Below are positions 27,193 to 37,948 of a DNA stretch of 64,000 nucleotides, in pieces. Where the stretch lies: positions 1,195,001 to 1,259,000 of the forward strand of contig CP131056.1 in the NCBI GenBank assembly GCA_030657355.1. The letters run 5' to 3'. The notes under the pieces are model-generated. The model saw only the letters and a program-made list of their open reading frames with translations, searched no databases and was not told the DNA's origin. Both the position numbers and the translations under genes were made by a program. Positions within the stretch are counted from its first letter, which is position 1, and the number at the start of each line of letters is the position of its first letter. The stretch comes from Radicibacter daui (GTDB lineage: Bacteria > Pseudomonadota > Alphaproteobacteria > Radicibacterales > Radicibacteraceae).

Positions 27193-27253
27193 TCCTCGTG
27201 AACGTGCAGGCTTGCCGGGGTAAGCCCCCAGCGGTGTTGGAGATGACGGCTCG

Positions 27254-28279
27254 ATGCGTCGCGGTCTGAACACTTCTGTCATTGCCTCGGTAGTCCTGCA
27301 CGTTCTCGTGTTCCTGCTTTCGATCTTCGGCCTGCCGTGGATCGACAAGCCGGTGGAACTGCCGCAGCCGGTCGCGGTCGAGATTGTCGACATCTCGGAG
27401 ATGACGACGCGGACCGCTGACGCCAACCCGACCCCGGCTCCCAAACCCGACAAACCGCCGGAGCCGGTAAAGACGCCTCCGCCGCCGCCCAAGGCTTCCA
27501 CACCGCCGCCGCCGCAAGCCGCGCCGGAAACGCCGCCCGCACCCAAGGCCCCGCCGGAGGACATCAAGGCGCCGGAGCCGCCGAAGGTGGAGCCGATCCA
27601 GCCGCGTGAAGCACCCAAGCCCCCCGATCCGGTGAAGCCCCTGGAGCCGGCGCCTGCGCCCACGCCCACACCGCCCCCACCGCCCAAGCCGGAGCCGAAG
27701 AAGGAAGAGCCGCCGAAACCGACGCCGCCCAAGCCGGCGCCGGCCAAGGAGGAGCCGAAGAAGCCTGCCGAGCAGCCCAAGAAGGAACAACCGGTCAAGA
27801 CGGCCGAAAAGCCGCCTGAGAAGCCGAAGGATACCTCGCAGAATTTTGACTCTCTGCTGAAGAACCTTCTGAACGTGCCCGATCAGGCCAAGACCGATCA
27901 GCCGACCAAGGCCAATGCCAAGCCGACACAGACGGCGGAAGCACAGCCCGATGCGCCGCTCGCGAACCGGCTTACGATGAGCGAGACGGATGCAATCCGG
28001 GCGCAGATGGCAAAGTGCTGGTCTATTCCGGCGGGTGCGCAGGGTGTCCAGGATATGTCCGTGGATATCCAGATCACCCTTGATTCCGAGGCTAGGGTAA
28101 AGTCAGCGACGGTGGTAAACAGCGCCCGGATGGCCACGGACCGCGCTTATCGCACCCTGGCCGAGAGTGCTATTCGCGCGGTTTCAAACCCGGCGTGCCA
28201 GCCGCTGAAGCTGCCCAAGGACAAGATCGAGACCTACCATTCGTTCATTATGGGGTTTGATCCGCAGGATGTGCTTTAA
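27254..28279 (+). CDS. tolA: Tol-Pal protein TolA, proline-rich form
   Basis: The 341-aa protein has an N-terminal membrane anchor at about 9-28 (VIASVVLHVLVFLLSIFGLP) that binds TolQR. The periplasmic middle region (about 55-205) is almost wholly Pro, Lys, Glu and Ala, a polyproline spacer rather than the long helical domain II of Escherichia coli TolA. The C-terminal domain III-like part has two cysteines (AKCWSIPAG and NPACQPLKL) and a TonB-like C-terminal fold. It spans the periplasm to reach TolB and Pal. It begins 61 bp after tolR. Confidence 0.93.
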   Translation: MRRGLNTSVIASVVLHVLVFLLSIFGLPWIDKPVELPQPVAVEIVDISEMTTRTADANPTPAPKPDKPPEPVKTPPPPPKASTPPPPQAAPETPPAPKAPPEDIKAPEPPKVEPIQPREAPKPPDPVKPLEPAPAPTPTPPPPPKPEPKKEEPPKPTPPKPAPAKEEPKKPAEQPKKEQPVKTAEKPPEKPKDTSQNFDSLLKNLLNVPDQAKTDQPTKANAKPTQTAEAQPDAPLANRLTMSETDAIRAQMAKCWSIPAGAQGVQDMSVDIQITLDSEARVKSATVVNSARMATDRAYRTLAESAIRAVSNPACQPLKLPKDKIETYHSFIMGFDPQDVL

Positions 28280-28413
28280 GGCGACTAACTGCCCGGTGTA
28301 GCGGGATTGCGCAGCAGCGCATCCCGTTCGCCAGCCCGCAAGACTGCGGGGATAAAATTGCTCCTTGCCGCGTTTAACCTTCGTCTTCAATCCAAAGGAC
28401 ATGTTCTGACGCC

Positions 28414-29832
28414 ATGACCGACCCGACGATTACCGCGACACGCCCAGCCGTTCGCGCCGCCATCGCGGCCGGATTGTCCGTCACGCGCCGCCTTGGTGCG
28501 TTTGTGAGTTGCCTGTGCCTGCTGGGGGCCGGGCTTGCTGTCTCGATGCCGATGCTGGCGGCGCCGGCCGCGGCCGAGTTGCGCATCGACATCACCAAGG
28601 GCAACTTTGACCCGATGCCCATCGCCGTGACGCCGTTTTATGCGACCGGCCCGAGCGAGCAGGATGTCGCCAGCCAGATCACCGGCGTGGTCAGTGCCGA
28701 TCTGGAGCGTTCCGGCCTCTTCCGTCCGGTGAACCCGGCAGCGTTTCTGCAGGACAGCGCCAGCCTTCAGGCCGGCCCGCGATTTGCCGACTGGCGCGCT
28801 GTCAACGCGCAGGCGCTGATCGCCGGTGCGGTGAAGTCGCAGGGCGATGGTCTCATCCGCGTCGAGTTCCGCCTGTGGGATGTGCTCTCCGAGCAGCAGA
28901 TCGCCGGCATCGCCTTCTCGGCCTCGCCGCAGGGCTGGCGCCGCATTGCGCACAAGGTGGCTGACGAGGTTTACAAGCGCATCACCGGTGAAGAAGGTTA
29001 TTTCGACACCCGTGTCGTCTATATCGCTGAAAGCGGCCCGGCCAACCGCCGGATCAAGCGCCTGTCGATCATGGACCAGGACGGTGCCAACAACCGCTTC
29101 CTGACCGATGGTACCAATCTGGTGCTGACGCCGCGTTTCTCGCCGACCGCGCAGGAGATCACCTATCTCTCCTATGTCGGCAATGTGCCGCGCGTTTACC
29201 TCTTCAACATCGATAACGGCCGCCAGGAGCGTCTGGGTGATTTCCCGGGTATGAGCTTCGCGCCGCGCTTCAGCCCGGATGGCAATGCCGTGGTGATGTC
29301 GCTGGCCCAGGACGGCAATACCGATATCTACCGCATGGATCTGCGCACCCGCCGCATGGTCCAGCTCACCAACCACCCGGCAATCGATACGGCTCCCTCT
29401 TATTCTCCGGACGGCCGCAAGATCACCTTTGAGTCTGACCGCAGCGGTACCCAGCAGATTTATGTGATGGATGCCGATGGCGGTAACCCGACCCGTATCA
29501 GCTTCGGCCAGGGCCGCTATGCTACGCCGGTGTGGTCGCCGCGCGGTGACCTCATCGCCTTCACCCGCCTGTTCCAGGGTGAGTTCTATATCGGCGTCAT
29601 CCGTCCGGACGGCACCGGCGAGCGCATGCTGACCCGCGCTTTCCATGCCGAAGGCCCCACCTGGGCGCCGAACGGCCGTGTGCTAATGTTCTTTGAGGAA
29701 AAGCCGAGCGGTCAGGATGACCGTGGCCGTATCGCCAAGCTCTACTCGGTTGACCTGACGGGCAACAACCTGCGCCAGGTGGAAACACCGCAGGATGCGT
29801 CCGACCCGGCCTGGTCGCCGCTCATTCCGTAA
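28414..29832 (+). CDS. tolB: Tol-Pal periplasmic protein TolB
   Basis: The 472-aa protein has a long signal peptide (hydrophobic core about 29-45, AAA cleavage near 54), so the N-terminus is extended relative to Escherichia coli. The TolB N-terminal domain follows ([20 protein letters not shown]), then a six-bladed beta-propeller with repeats such as [32 protein letters not shown] and DPAWSPLIP. TolB binds Pal and TolA. It is separated from tolA by 134 bp containing an imperfect GC-rich hairpin without a T-tract. Confidence 0.97.
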   Translation: MTDPTITATRPAVRAAIAAGLSVTRRLGAFVSCLCLLGAGLAVSMPMLAAPAAAELRIDITKGNFDPMPIAVTPFYATGPSEQDVASQITGVVSADLERSGLFRPVNPAAFLQDSASLQAGPRFADWRAVNAQALIAGAVKSQGDGLIRVEFRLWDVLSEQQIAGIAFSASPQGWRRIAHKVADEVYKRITGEEGYFDTRVVYIAESGPANRRIKRLSIMDQDGANNRFLTDGTNLVLTPRFSPTAQEITYLSYVGNVPRVYLFNIDNGRQERLGDFPGMSFAPRFSPDGNAVVMSLAQDGNTDIYRMDLRTRRMVQLTNHPAIDTAPSYSPDGRKITFESDRSGTQQIYVMDADGGNPTRISFGQGRYATPVWSPRGDLIAFTRLFQGEFYIGVIRPDGTGERMLTRAFHAEGPTWAPNGRVLMFFEEKPSGQDDRGRIAKLYSVDLTGNNLRQVETPQDASDPAWSPLIP

Positions 29833-29989
29833 ACCGTGGCCCTGAAGGGGGAAACCGGCGACGGGGTTTGTCGCCGGCCTCCCTTGAAGGGACAAAGCCA
29901 GTTTGACCACCCGCGCCGTCGAAAGCGCATCTGCCAAACCACCAGCCACCCGGGGCGACAACGCTTTCCGGTTCTTTCGGGGGAAGACA

Positions 29990-30529
29990 ATGAATCTCAA
30001 GTTTCTCAGCATGGCCGCTGCCGTCCTGCTGCTCGCCGCCTGCTCCAGCGATGGCGAGGACAGCTCGCTGGCAGCCAGCGATGGCGGCTACAATTCCGGC
30101 GCCAATGCCGGCTCGAACTACGGCGCCAACGGGTCCGATATTTCCAGCTCGTCCATGCAGGGCAATGTCCAGCCGGGCAGCCAGGAAGACCTCGCCGTGA
30201 ATGTCGGCGACCGGGTGCTCTTCGGCTTCGACCAGTACAATGTCTCCTCCGAAGGCCAGCAGATCCTGTCGCGCCAGGCCGAGTGGCTGCGCCGTTACCC
30301 GTCGATCTCCGTGACCATCGAAGGCCATTCGGACGAGCGCGGTACGCGTGAATATAACCTCGCGCTTGGCGATCGCCGTGCCACCGCGGTCAAGAACTAC
30401 CTGATTGCCGCCGGTATCAGCGGGAGCCGCATCTCGACCGTCAGCTTCGGCAAGGAACGTCCGGCGGCCGTGGGCAGCAATGAATCTGCCTGGGCGCAGA
30501 ACCGCCGTGCGGTCACCACGATCAACTGA
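29990..30529 (+). CDS. pal: Peptidoglycan-associated lipoprotein Pal
   Basis: The 179-aa lipoprotein has its lipobox LLAAC with the acylated cysteine at position 18. A flexible Ser/Gly/Asn linker follows (about 19-60). The OmpA-like domain then shows the diaminopimelate-binding motif GHSDERGTREYNLALGDRRA. It anchors the outer membrane to peptidoglycan and contacts TolB. The ATG at 29990 is chosen because GGGGGAAG precedes it and it starts the signal peptide; the frame is open 29 codons further upstream. Confidence 0.97.
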   Translation: MNLKFLSMAAAVLLLAACSSDGEDSSLAASDGGYNSGANAGSNYGANGSDISSSSMQGNVQPGSQEDLAVNVGDRVLFGFDQYNVSSEGQQILSRQAEWLRRYPSISVTIEGHSDERGTREYNLALGDRRATAVKNYLIAAGISGSRISTVSFGKERPAAVGSNESAWAQNRRAVTTIN

Positions 30530-30559
30530 TAGCGCCTCCGGCTGTTACAGTTTGCAAGG

Positions 30560-30596
30560 CACGGCACCGGGAGCCTTTCCGGTGCCGTGTCGTTTT
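30560..30596 (+). terminator. Intrinsic terminator after pal
   Basis: An 11-bp perfect stem CACGGCACCGG / CCGGTGCCGTG with an 8-nt loop is followed by TCGTTTT, 30 bp after the pal stop. It separates tolQRAB-pal from cpoB. Confidence 0.85.
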
Positions 30597-30780
30597 GGGA
30601 AAAGGGCAGGGGCCGGCGTCACTCCGGCCGTCAGGGCTGGTCAAGCTGCCGGGTTGATGGCAGTTTTGCGCCATCTTTCCGGCCCAGAAGGCATGCCAGT
30701 GTAGGCTGAATATTCACTGGCGGCCGGCGGGTTGCCCTTCGCCATGCGGCACCAGATGAGAGCAAGGGAGTCGAGTTGTT

Positions 30781-31746
30781 ATGACCGCTTCGTTTCGCAT
30801 GAGGCATCTTCCGGCGCTGCTGGCCGTGCTGCTGGCAAGTTCCGCCGCCGGCCTGGTTGCCCTGCCGGCCATGGCGCAGGATGTCGGCACGCTGTCTCGC
30901 CGCGTCGACACGCTGGAGCGCGACGTGCGCGTGCTGAACCAGCAGGTTTACCGTGGCGCCGGTGCCAGCACTGACGGCACGGCTCCGGTGGTTCCCTCCG
31001 GCAGTGCCGCCAGCCAGGAAATCCGTCTGCAGCAGATGGAAGGGCTGAACCAGCAGCTGACCGGCGAAGTCGAGGAACTGCGCAATCAGGTACAGAAGCT
31101 GCAGCAGCAGCTCGACACCATGAAGAGCGATGTCGAGTATCGTCTGAGCGCGCTGGAACAGGGTACGGCCGGCGGTGCTGCCGCCGCAGCCGGTGCGACC
31201 GCTGACACAGCCAGTGCGGCCCAGCCCGCCAATCCGGGCGGTATCACGCCGCCGCCTTCCGGCGGGGGCCAGCCGGCGCCGCTCGCACCCACCAGCCTCG
31301 GCTCCATTTCGGAGACGACGGCGAGCGGCGATGCCGCGCGTACCGCAAGCGCTGCCGCCAACGATCCGGCCGGCCTCTATAACTCCGCCATCGAGCAGCT
31401 GCGCTCGCGCGATTTCGCCAATGCCGAAGTGTCGTTCAAGGACTTCCTCGCCAAATATCCCAACCATGATCTGGCCGCCAACGCCCAGTACTGGCTGGGT
31501 GAGAGCTATTATGGCCGCAATGATTTCCGCAGCGCGGCCCTGACTTTTGGCGAGGGGTACCAGAAGTACCCGACCAGCCCCAAGGCGCCGGACTTCATGC
31601 TGAAGCTCGGCCTGTCGCTGGCCGGCCTCGGCCAGAAGGACAATGCCTGCGTCACCTATGCCAAGCTGATTTCCGACGTGAAGAACGCCCCGCCGGGTAC
31701 CATCAGCCGCGCCAAGGCGGAGCAGCAGAAGCTGGGCTGTTCGTAA
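30781..31746 (+). CDS. cpoB: Cell division coordinator CpoB (YbgF)
   Basis: The 321-aa secreted protein has a signal peptide ending LPAMAQ (about residue 33). A coiled-coil trimerisation region rich in Gln, Leu and Glu follows (about 36-130: LEEL-type heptads). An Ala/Pro linker leads to TPR repeats (about 195-320: YNSAIEQLRSRDFANAEVSF and YWLGESYYGRNDFRSAALTF). CpoB binds TolA and links Tol-Pal action to peptidoglycan synthesis at the septum. It has its own promoter region after the pal terminator. tilS starts 1 bp after its stop. Confidence 0.95.
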   Translation: MTASFRMRHLPALLAVLLASSAAGLVALPAMAQDVGTLSRRVDTLERDVRVLNQQVYRGAGASTDGTAPVVPSGSAASQEIRLQQMEGLNQQLTGEVEELRNQVQKLQQQLDTMKSDVEYRLSALEQGTAGGAAAAAGATADTASAAQPANPGGITPPPSGGGQPAPLAPTSLGSISETTASGDAARTASAAANDPAGLYNSAIEQLRSRDFANAEVSFKDFLAKYPNHDLAANAQYWLGESYYGRNDFRSAALTFGEGYQKYPTSPKAPDFMLKLGLSLAGLGQKDNACVTYAKLISDVKNAPPGTISRAKAEQQKLGCS

Positions 31747-31747
31747 C

Positions 31748-33064
31748 GTGACCGCCGGTCCGGTCAGCGCGGCGGAATTTGCCGCGCTCATGGACCGGTT
31801 CGGCCCCTTCGAGCGGCCGCCGCGCCTTGCGGTGGCCGTCTCGGGCGGGGCGGATTCCACGGCGCTCGCCTGGCTGGCCAATGGCTGGGCCCGCAGCCGC
31901 GGTGGCGATGCCGCCGCCTATATCGTCGATCACGGTCTGCGCCCTGAAGCGGCGGAAGAAGCCGCGCTGGTTGCCCACCGTCTCTTCCGCCTGGGGCTCC
32001 AGACCCGCATTCTGTGCTGGCAGGGCGACAAGCCTTTCAGCGGCATCCAGGATGCTGCGCGGCAGGCCCGCCACCGCCTGCTTGGCGAGGCCGCGCTTGC
32101 GGACGGGCGCCTGCATCTTCTCCTTGCCCATCATGCCGGCGATCAGGCCGAAACCGTGCTGATGCGCGAGTTGCGCGGCAGCGGTCCGCTCGGGCTTGCC
32201 GGTATGAGCGCCATCGTCGCCCGGCCCTGGGGCCGGTTGCTGCGCCCGCTTCTGGGCATCCCCAAAGCGCGCCTCATCGCCACCTGCCTTGCTGCCGGGC
32301 TGGAATGGGTGGAAGACCCGAGCAACAGCGCTGAAAAATTCGAGCGCGTACGCCTGCGGGGTCGTCTGGCTGCGGGCGATCCAGCTTTTCCGGCTCCCGA
32401 GGCCCTGCTGGCAGGCGCTGTTGAAGCGGGCCGTAACCGCCAGTCAATTGAAGCTGCACGGGCGCGCTTGCTCGCAGCCTGCGGTCATTTGCATGCGCAA
32501 GGCTGGGCGGAACTGGAGCCCGATGCCCTGCTGGAGAGCGGGGGAGGCGCGGCTGTCGATCTGCTTGCCGCTTTGCTGGGGGCGATCGGGGGCGATGCCT
32601 ATCCGCCCGGGCGGGAGGCGGTGACCCTTGCCCTTGCCGACCTCATGGCCGGCAGAGCCGCCACCCTTGCCGGCTGCCTGTTACGCCCGTTCCGGGGCGG
32701 GCGCTGGCTGATGACGCGGGAGGCGGGACGTTTTGTCCTCCCCCCCTTGTCGCTGGCTGCCGGGCAGACAGCACGGTGGGAAACACGGTTTGTCGTAACC
32801 GCACCGGCCGGCCACGCCGGCACGGTGCTTTCAGTCGAGGCAGCACGACAGCAAAGCCTGCTTTCCGGCGCCTGGGCCGAATGCGCCGCCGGCAGCGGGC
32901 TGGAAGAATTGCCGGCCGATGTTGCCGCGACATTGCCGGTGCTGATGGAGGAGGGCGGATCGCTGTTCTTGCCGTTTTTTGTACCGGATCCGCACAAAGA
33001 ACGGTTCGGCTGCCGGTTTTTGCCGCAAAGCCCAGTCGCCAGCACGCCGTTTGCCATTGTATAG
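31748..33064 (+). CDS. tilS: tRNA(Ile)-lysidine synthetase TilS
   Basis: The 438-aa protein has the PP-loop ATP-binding motif SGGADS at 32-37. It also has the family segments LLLAHHAGDQAETVLMRELR and GSGPLGLAGM, and a C-terminal region ending with LPFFVPDPHKERFGCRFLPQ. TilS converts cytidine 34 to lysidine in tRNA-Ile(CAU) so that it reads AUA. The GTG start at 31748 follows the cpoB stop immediately. The tilS-ftsH order is common in proteobacteria. Confidence 0.95.
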   Translation: MTAGPVSAAEFAALMDRFGPFERPPRLAVAVSGGADSTALAWLANGWARSRGGDAAAYIVDHGLRPEAAEEAALVAHRLFRLGLQTRILCWQGDKPFSGIQDAARQARHRLLGEAALADGRLHLLLAHHAGDQAETVLMRELRGSGPLGLAGMSAIVARPWGRLLRPLLGIPKARLIATCLAAGLEWVEDPSNSAEKFERVRLRGRLAAGDPAFPAPEALLAGAVEAGRNRQSIEAARARLLAACGHLHAQGWAELEPDALLESGGGAAVDLLAALLGAIGGDAYPPGREAVTLALADLMAGRAATLAGCLLRPFRGGRWLMTREAGRFVLPPLSLAAGQTARWETRFVVTAPAGHAGTVLSVEAARQQSLLSGAWAECAAGSGLEELPADVAATLPVLMEEGGSLFLPFFVPDPHKERFGCRFLPQSPVASTPFAIV

Positions 33065-33185
33065 TGCGCGCTGAACCCTATTTATGGTCGGGTAGGAAGG
33101 AAGCCCGCTTGCGCTGGTAAGCGCAAGCCCTGACAGACGGCGCAATTCTCTGGCGCCGCCCTGGCCCGGCAAAGGACGAGACGAC

Positions 33186-35111
33186 GTGAACAATATCGGC
33201 AAGAACCTTGCTCTCTGGATCATCATCGGCTTGCTGCTGATCGCTCTGTTCCAGCTTTTCCAGGGCAGCGGATCGCATACCAGCCAGACTGGCATGCCCT
33301 ATTCCGACTTCATCAGCGAAGTGCACAAGGGCGGCGTCTCAGATGTAACCATCAAGGGTCAGCAGATCAGCGGTACTCTGGTCAGCGGCAAGCCCTTCGC
33401 CACTTATGCTCCCAATTATACCGACGTTGTCTCTGTGCTGCAGGGCACCAACGTGCGCTTCTCCGCCGTGCCGGATGACAGCAACGTGCCCAGCCTCTTC
33501 AGCGTTCTGCTCAGCTGGTTCCCCATGCTGCTGCTGATCGGCGTGTGGATCTTCTTCATGCGCCAGATGCAGGGCGGTGGCGGTAAGGCCATGGGCTTCG
33601 GCAAGTCGCGGGCCCGCCTGCTGACGGAGAAGACCGGCCGCGTCACCTTCGCTGATGTTGCCGGTATCGACGAAGCCAAGCAGGAGCTGGAAGAGGTCGT
33701 GGAATTCCTGCGTGACCCGCAGAAGTTCCAGCGCCTCGGCGGCAAGATCCCCAAGGGTGTGCTGCTGGTCGGCCCCCCGGGTACCGGTAAGACGTTGACC
33801 GCTCGCGCGGTTGCCGGCGAAGCCAACGTTCCTTTCTTCACTATCTCCGGCTCCGACTTCGTCGAGATGTTCGTCGGTGTGGGTGCCTCCCGTGTCCGCG
33901 ACATGTTCGAGCAGGGCAAGAAGAACGCTCCCTGCATCATCTTCATCGATGAAATCGATGCGGTGGGCCGTCATCGCGGCGCCGGTCTCGGCGGCGGTAA
34001 TGACGAGCGCGAGCAGACCCTGAACCAGCTGCTGGTCGAGATGGACGGTTTCGAGGCCAATGAGGGTGTCATCCTCATCGCCGCCACCAACCGCCCCGAC
34101 GTGCTGGACCCGGCGCTGCTGCGTCCCGGCCGCTTCGACCGTCAGGTCGTGGTGCCGAACCCGGATGTCGCCGGCCGTGAGAAGATCCTCAAGGTGCATA
34201 TGCGCAAGGTGCCGCTGGCAGCCGATGTGGATGCCCGCGTGATCGCCCGCGGCACCCCCGGGTTCTCCGGTGCCGATCTTGCCAACCTTGTCAACGAAGC
34301 CGCCCTGATGGCCGCCCGCCTCGGCAAACGTGCCGTCGGCATGGCCGAGTTCGAGAATGCCAAGGACAAGGTCATGATGGGGGCGGAGCGCCGCTCCATG
34401 GTCATGACCGAGGATGACAAGAAGCTGACCGCCTATCATGAGGCTGGCCACGCCCTTGTCGGCCTGCACATGCCGGCCTGCGATCCGCTGCACAAGGTCA
34501 CCATCATCCCCCGCGGCCGTGCGCTGGGTGTGACGATGAACCTGCCGGAGCGTGACCGCTGGAACATGTCGCGCATCGAGATGATCTCGCGCCTCGCCAT
34601 GATGTTCGGCGGCCGTATGGCCGAAGAGCTGGTCTTCGGCGAGGACAAGGTCACCACCGGTGCCTCAAACGATATCCAGCAGGCAACCGGCCTTGCCCGC
34701 CGCATGGTCACCGAGTTCGGCATGTCCGACAAGCTCGGCCGCGTGCGCTACTCCGCCAATGAGCAGGAAGTCTTCCTCGGCCATTCCGTTGCCCAGCAGC
34801 AGCATATGTCCGAAGCGACCGCCCAGCTCATCGACGAGGAAGTGCGCCGCTTGATCGAGGATGCCGAGGCCAGCGCCCGCCGCATCCTGACCGAGCACAA
34901 GGACCAGCTCGAAGCCATCACCCAGGCGCTGCTCGAATATGAGACGCTGTCGGGTGACGAGGTGGACAAGCTCCTGAAGGGCGAAAGCATCGAGCGTCCG
35001 CTCGATCCGAATGACACGCCGCGTCCCTCCGCTCCGGAGCCGTCGCGGGATGACCGTCCGCGCCGTACCTCGGTGCCGACGAGCAACGGTCCGGAGCCGC
35101 AAGGCACCTGA
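33186..35111 (+). CDS. ftsH: ATP-dependent zinc metalloprotease FtsH
   Basis: The 641-aa protein has two membrane helices (about 8-26 and 106-126) flanking a periplasmic domain. The AAA+ module carries Walker A GPPGTGKT at 196-203, Walker [12 protein letters not shown] and the second region of homology [20 protein letters not shown]. The zinc site HEAGH is at 418-422. The C-terminal tail is Pro/Arg/Ser-rich. FtsH degrades membrane proteins and regulators such as RpoH, whose gene is at 50685. GTG at 33186 has AAGGACGAG upstream. A strong terminator follows. Confidence 0.97.
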   Translation: MNNIGKNLALWIIIGLLLIALFQLFQGSGSHTSQTGMPYSDFISEVHKGGVSDVTIKGQQISGTLVSGKPFATYAPNYTDVVSVLQGTNVRFSAVPDDSNVPSLFSVLLSWFPMLLLIGVWIFFMRQMQGGGGKAMGFGKSRARLLTEKTGRVTFADVAGIDEAKQELEEVVEFLRDPQKFQRLGGKIPKGVLLVGPPGTGKTLTARAVAGEANVPFFTISGSDFVEMFVGVGASRVRDMFEQGKKNAPCIIFIDEIDAVGRHRGAGLGGGNDEREQTLNQLLVEMDGFEANEGVILIAATNRPDVLDPALLRPGRFDRQVVVPNPDVAGREKILKVHMRKVPLAADVDARVIARGTPGFSGADLANLVNEAALMAARLGKRAVGMAEFENAKDKVMMGAERRSMVMTEDDKKLTAYHEAGHALVGLHMPACDPLHKVTIIPRGRALGVTMNLPERDRWNMSRIEMISRLAMMFGGRMAEELVFGEDKVTTGASNDIQQATGLARRMVTEFGMSDKLGRVRYSANEQEVFLGHSVAQQQHMSEATAQLIDEEVRRLIEDAEASARRILTEHKDQLEAITQALLEYETLSGDEVDKLLKGESIERPLDPNDTPRPSAPEPSRDDRPRRTSVPTSNGPEPQGT

Positions 35112-35165
35112 CCTGCCAGATGAAGGGGGCAGTCCCGGTTTTGGGAATGCCCTCGGAAGACCCCG

Positions 35166-35205
35166 GTTCCGGCCCTTCTGAAAGGAAGGGCCGGAACTTT
35201 CTTTT
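35166..35205 (+). terminator. Intrinsic terminator after ftsH
   Basis: A perfect 13-bp stem GTTCCGGCCCTTC / GAAGGGCCGGAAC with a 6-nt loop is followed by TTTCTTTT, 54 bp after the ftsH stop. It isolates folP-glmM. Confidence 0.9.
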
Positions 35206-35255
35206 AAGGCCCCGGTGCCGCGTGATGCCGCCCGGGTGATTGTGGACGTACCGCC

Positions 35256-36422
35256 TTGCAGATCCTCGGCCATATCCGCACAGCTCTTGCCCAGGGCGCG
35301 CGGGTCTATCTGCGTCCCGTCGGCCTGTTGCCGCCCGGTGTCGGTGGTCCGGCCCTGCGCATGGTGGCGCCCGGTCCGGCCTTCGCCGCTGCCGAAATCA
35401 TCCTGCGCCGTGCCGGTCGCATCGAGCGCCACACCGTTACCGCCCTTGCGCTGCGTGAGCTGATCGCGCCGGAAATTCCGGCCCTGCGCCTGCTCTTGGA
35501 CCGGCTGGAGAGCCGCCGTGCCCCGATACCGGGCGTGCCGTCAGACCGCCCGTCCGTCATGGGCATCGTCAATGTGACGCCGGACAGTTTTTCCGACGGC
35601 GGAGACAGTTTCGAGATCAAGGCCGCCATCGCCCGGGGCGAAGCGCTAAGGGAAGCCGGGGCCGACATTCTCGATATCGGCGGTGAATCCACCCGCCCGG
35701 GCGCGGACGTCGTGTCTCTGGCCGAAGAACTACGCCGTGTGGTGCCGGTCGTCGAGGCGCTGGCCGAACGCGGCGCCATCGTGTCCGTCGATACCCGCCA
35801 TGCAGGGGTGATGCGGCAGGCAGTCGCCGCTGGCGCCGCTATCGTCAACGACATCTCGGCGCTGGAGGGCGATCCGGAGAGCATGGACGCCATGGCGGCC
35901 TGCGACGTGCCGGTTGTACTCATGCACATGCAGGGGCAGCCGGGTTCGATGCAGGAAAACCCGGTTTATGAAGCCGCTGCGCTCGATGTTTACGATTATC
36001 TCGATGCCCGCATTGCCGCCTGCGAGCGTGCCGGCATCGCCCGTGCCCGCCTCGTGCTCGATCCCGGCATCGGCTTCGGCAAGACGCTCGCGCACAATCT
36101 GGATATCCTGGCTCACTCGTCCCTCTATGCGACGCTTGGCCTGCCGGTGCTGATCGGCCTCTCGCGCAAGCGCTTCATCGCCGCAATCAGCCGGGGCGAA
36201 GCGCCGAAGGACCGGCTTGCCGGGTCTCTGGCCGCAGGGCTGGAGACACTGGCGCAGGGCGCGGCTATTCTGCGTGTTCATGATGTCGCGGCGACGGTGC
36301 AGGGGCTGAAGGTAGCCCGCGCCATTGCCGGCGGCGCGCGGGGCGAGGCGGGGGTCTCTGCCCGCCTTGACGGTATGGGCGAGACAATAGGCCGGATATA
36401 TCCGGGGGGAATGGATCAGTGA
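35256..36422 (+). CDS. folP: Dihydropteroate synthase FolP with N-terminal extension
   Basis: The 388-aa protein has its last 280 residues forming the DHPS TIM barrel: [56 protein letters not shown] and the RxH-like end [13 protein letters not shown]. It joins p-aminobenzoate to the pterin diphosphate in folate synthesis. About 100 residues precede the barrel ([14 protein letters not shown] onwards). I recall this extension from related alphaproteobacteria; its role is unknown. The start is a TTG at 35256 with a weak GGA upstream. The stop overlaps the glmM start (GTGA). Confidence 0.93.
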   Translation: MQILGHIRTALAQGARVYLRPVGLLPPGVGGPALRMVAPGPAFAAAEIILRRAGRIERHTVTALALRELIAPEIPALRLLLDRLESRRAPIPGVPSDRPSVMGIVNVTPDSFSDGGDSFEIKAAIARGEALREAGADILDIGGESTRPGADVVSLAEELRRVVPVVEALAERGAIVSVDTRHAGVMRQAVAAGAAIVNDISALEGDPESMDAMAACDVPVVLMHMQGQPGSMQENPVYEAAALDVYDYLDARIAACERAGIARARLVLDPGIGFGKTLAHNLDILAHSSLYATLGLPVLIGLSRKRFIAAISRGEAPKDRLAGSLAAGLETLAQGAAILRVHDVAATVQGLKVARAIAGGARGEAGVSARLDGMGETIGRIYPGGMDQ

Positions 36423-37771
36423 CACGCAAGCTTTTTGGCACCGACGGCATTCGCGGCACCGCCAATATGGAGCCGATGTCGGCGGAAACCGCGCTCAAGG
36501 TGGCCATGGCCGCCGCTGCCGAGCTGACCGCCGATGGCAACCGTTATGGCCGCGTCGTCATCGGCAAGGATACCCGCCGTTCCGGCTACATGCTGGAGAC
36601 GGCGATGACCGCCGGCTTTATTTCCATGGGCATGGAAGTGACGCTGGTCGGCCCGGTGCCGACGCCGGCTGTTGCCGTGCTAACGCGCACCTACCGCTGC
36701 GATCTCGGTGTCATGATCTCGGCCTCGCACAATCCGTTCGAGGATAACGGCATCAAGATTTTCGGCGCCGATGGTTACAAGCTCAGCGACGAGATCGAGC
36801 GCGGTATCGAGGAGCGTATTTTCTCCGGCGAGCCTGCGCGCCTCGTCAAGCCGCGCGACCTTGGCCGCGCCATGCGCCTTGAGGATGCCAGCGGCCGTTA
36901 TATCGAGTGGGTCAAGGCGACCTTCCCGCGCTCACTGCGCCTCGATGGCCTCAAGATCGTCGTCGATTGTGCCAACGGCGCCGCTTACAAGGTCGCGCCC
37001 GCCGTGCTGCGCGAACTGGGCGCCGAGGTGATCGCCATCGGCGTTGCGCCGGATGGCTTCAACATCAACAAGGAATGTGGCGCTACCCACACCGCCCAGC
37101 TGGAGCGCCGGGTGGTGGATGAGGGCGCCGATATCGGCATCGCGCTTGATGGTGACGCCGACCGGCTGATTGTGGTGGACGAGACCGGCCGCCGCGTGGA
37201 TGGCGACCAGATCATGGGCCTTACCGCCCTTGCCCTGCAGCGCGATGACCGTCTACGCGGCGGCGGTGTCGTGGCGACCGTCATGTCCAATCTCGGCCTT
37301 GAGCGCATGCTGGAGGCGGCGGGGCTCCAGCTGCTGCGGGCCGCCGTCGGTGACCGCTACGTGCTCGAGATACTGCGCCGCGACGGATACAATTTCGGCG
37401 GCGAACAGTCCGGCCACCTCATCTTTTCCGACTATTCCACCACCGGTGATGGCCTGCTGGCCGCCCTGCAGGTGCTGGCGGAGCTGGTGCGTTCGGGCAA
37501 GCCGGCGAGCGAACTCTGCCATGTCTTCGAGCCGGTGCCGCAGCTGCTGCGTAATGTGCGTTTCAGCCAGGGCGCCCCGCTGGAGGAAACCCGCGTCAAA
37601 ACCGTCATCGCCGATGCCGAAGCCCGCCTCAATGGCAGCGGCCGCCTGCTCATCCGCAAGTCCGGCACCGAGCCGCTCATCCGCGTGATGGCGGAAGGCG
37701 ACGACAAGGCACTGGTGGAAGCCGTGGTGGCGGACATCGTTGCGGCGGTGGAAGAGGCGGCGGGAGCTTAA
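36419..37771 (+). CDS. glmM: Phosphoglucosamine mutase GlmM
   Basis: The 450-aa protein has the opening [13 protein letters not shown] and the phosphoserine loop [14 protein letters not shown] with Ser103. It has the metal-binding loop [13 protein letters not shown], the sugar loop [19 protein letters not shown] and the C-terminal phosphate loop [15 protein letters not shown]. It converts glucosamine-6-phosphate to glucosamine-1-phosphate for peptidoglycan and lipopolysaccharide. GTG at 36419 overlaps the folP stop. Confidence 0.97.
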   Translation: MTRKLFGTDGIRGTANMEPMSAETALKVAMAAAAELTADGNRYGRVVIGKDTRRSGYMLETAMTAGFISMGMEVTLVGPVPTPAVAVLTRTYRCDLGVMISASHNPFEDNGIKIFGADGYKLSDEIERGIEERIFSGEPARLVKPRDLGRAMRLEDASGRYIEWVKATFPRSLRLDGLKIVVDCANGAAYKVAPAVLRELGAEVIAIGVAPDGFNINKECGATHTAQLERRVVDEGADIGIALDGDADRLIVVDETGRRVDGDQIMGLTALALQRDDRLRGGGVVATVMSNLGLERMLEAAGLQLLRAAVGDRYVLEILRRDGYNFGGEQSGHLIFSDYSTTGDGLLAALQVLAELVRSGKPASELCHVFEPVPQLLRNVRFSQGAPLEETRVKTVIADAEARLNGSGRLLIRKSGTEPLIRVMAEGDDKALVEAVVADIVAAVEEAAGA

Positions 37772-37823
37772 GCGCCGTTTCCATTCGGAAGGTTTCGCCA
37801 ATCTCTGTCTGCAATCAGACTCA

Positions 37824-37926
37824 TTACCCCCACCGGCCCTGACGGGCACCTCCCCGAGAGGGGAGGGTTGTTTATCCTTCCCCATTTGTGGGGAAGGTGG
37901 GCGCAGCCCGGATGGGGGTAACGAGG
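37824..37926. repeat. REP-like inverted doublet
   Basis: Two units face each other: 37824-37867 (ATTACCCCCACC to AGAGGGGAGG) and 37876-37926 (CCTTCCCCATTTG to GGGGGTAACGAGG). Each contains a small hairpin (CTCCCC/GGGGAG or CTTCCCC/GGGGAAG), and together they form a long imperfect inverted repeat. The same unit recurs at 46896. It fills the convergent gap after glmM. Confidence 0.7.
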
Positions 37927-37948
37927 TGCAGCCTTCGCCGGCCTCCCC

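Noticed and set aside
27420-27800. CCG-rich tandem pattern
   Set aside because: It encodes the polyproline spacer of TolA; no separate repeat element is needed.
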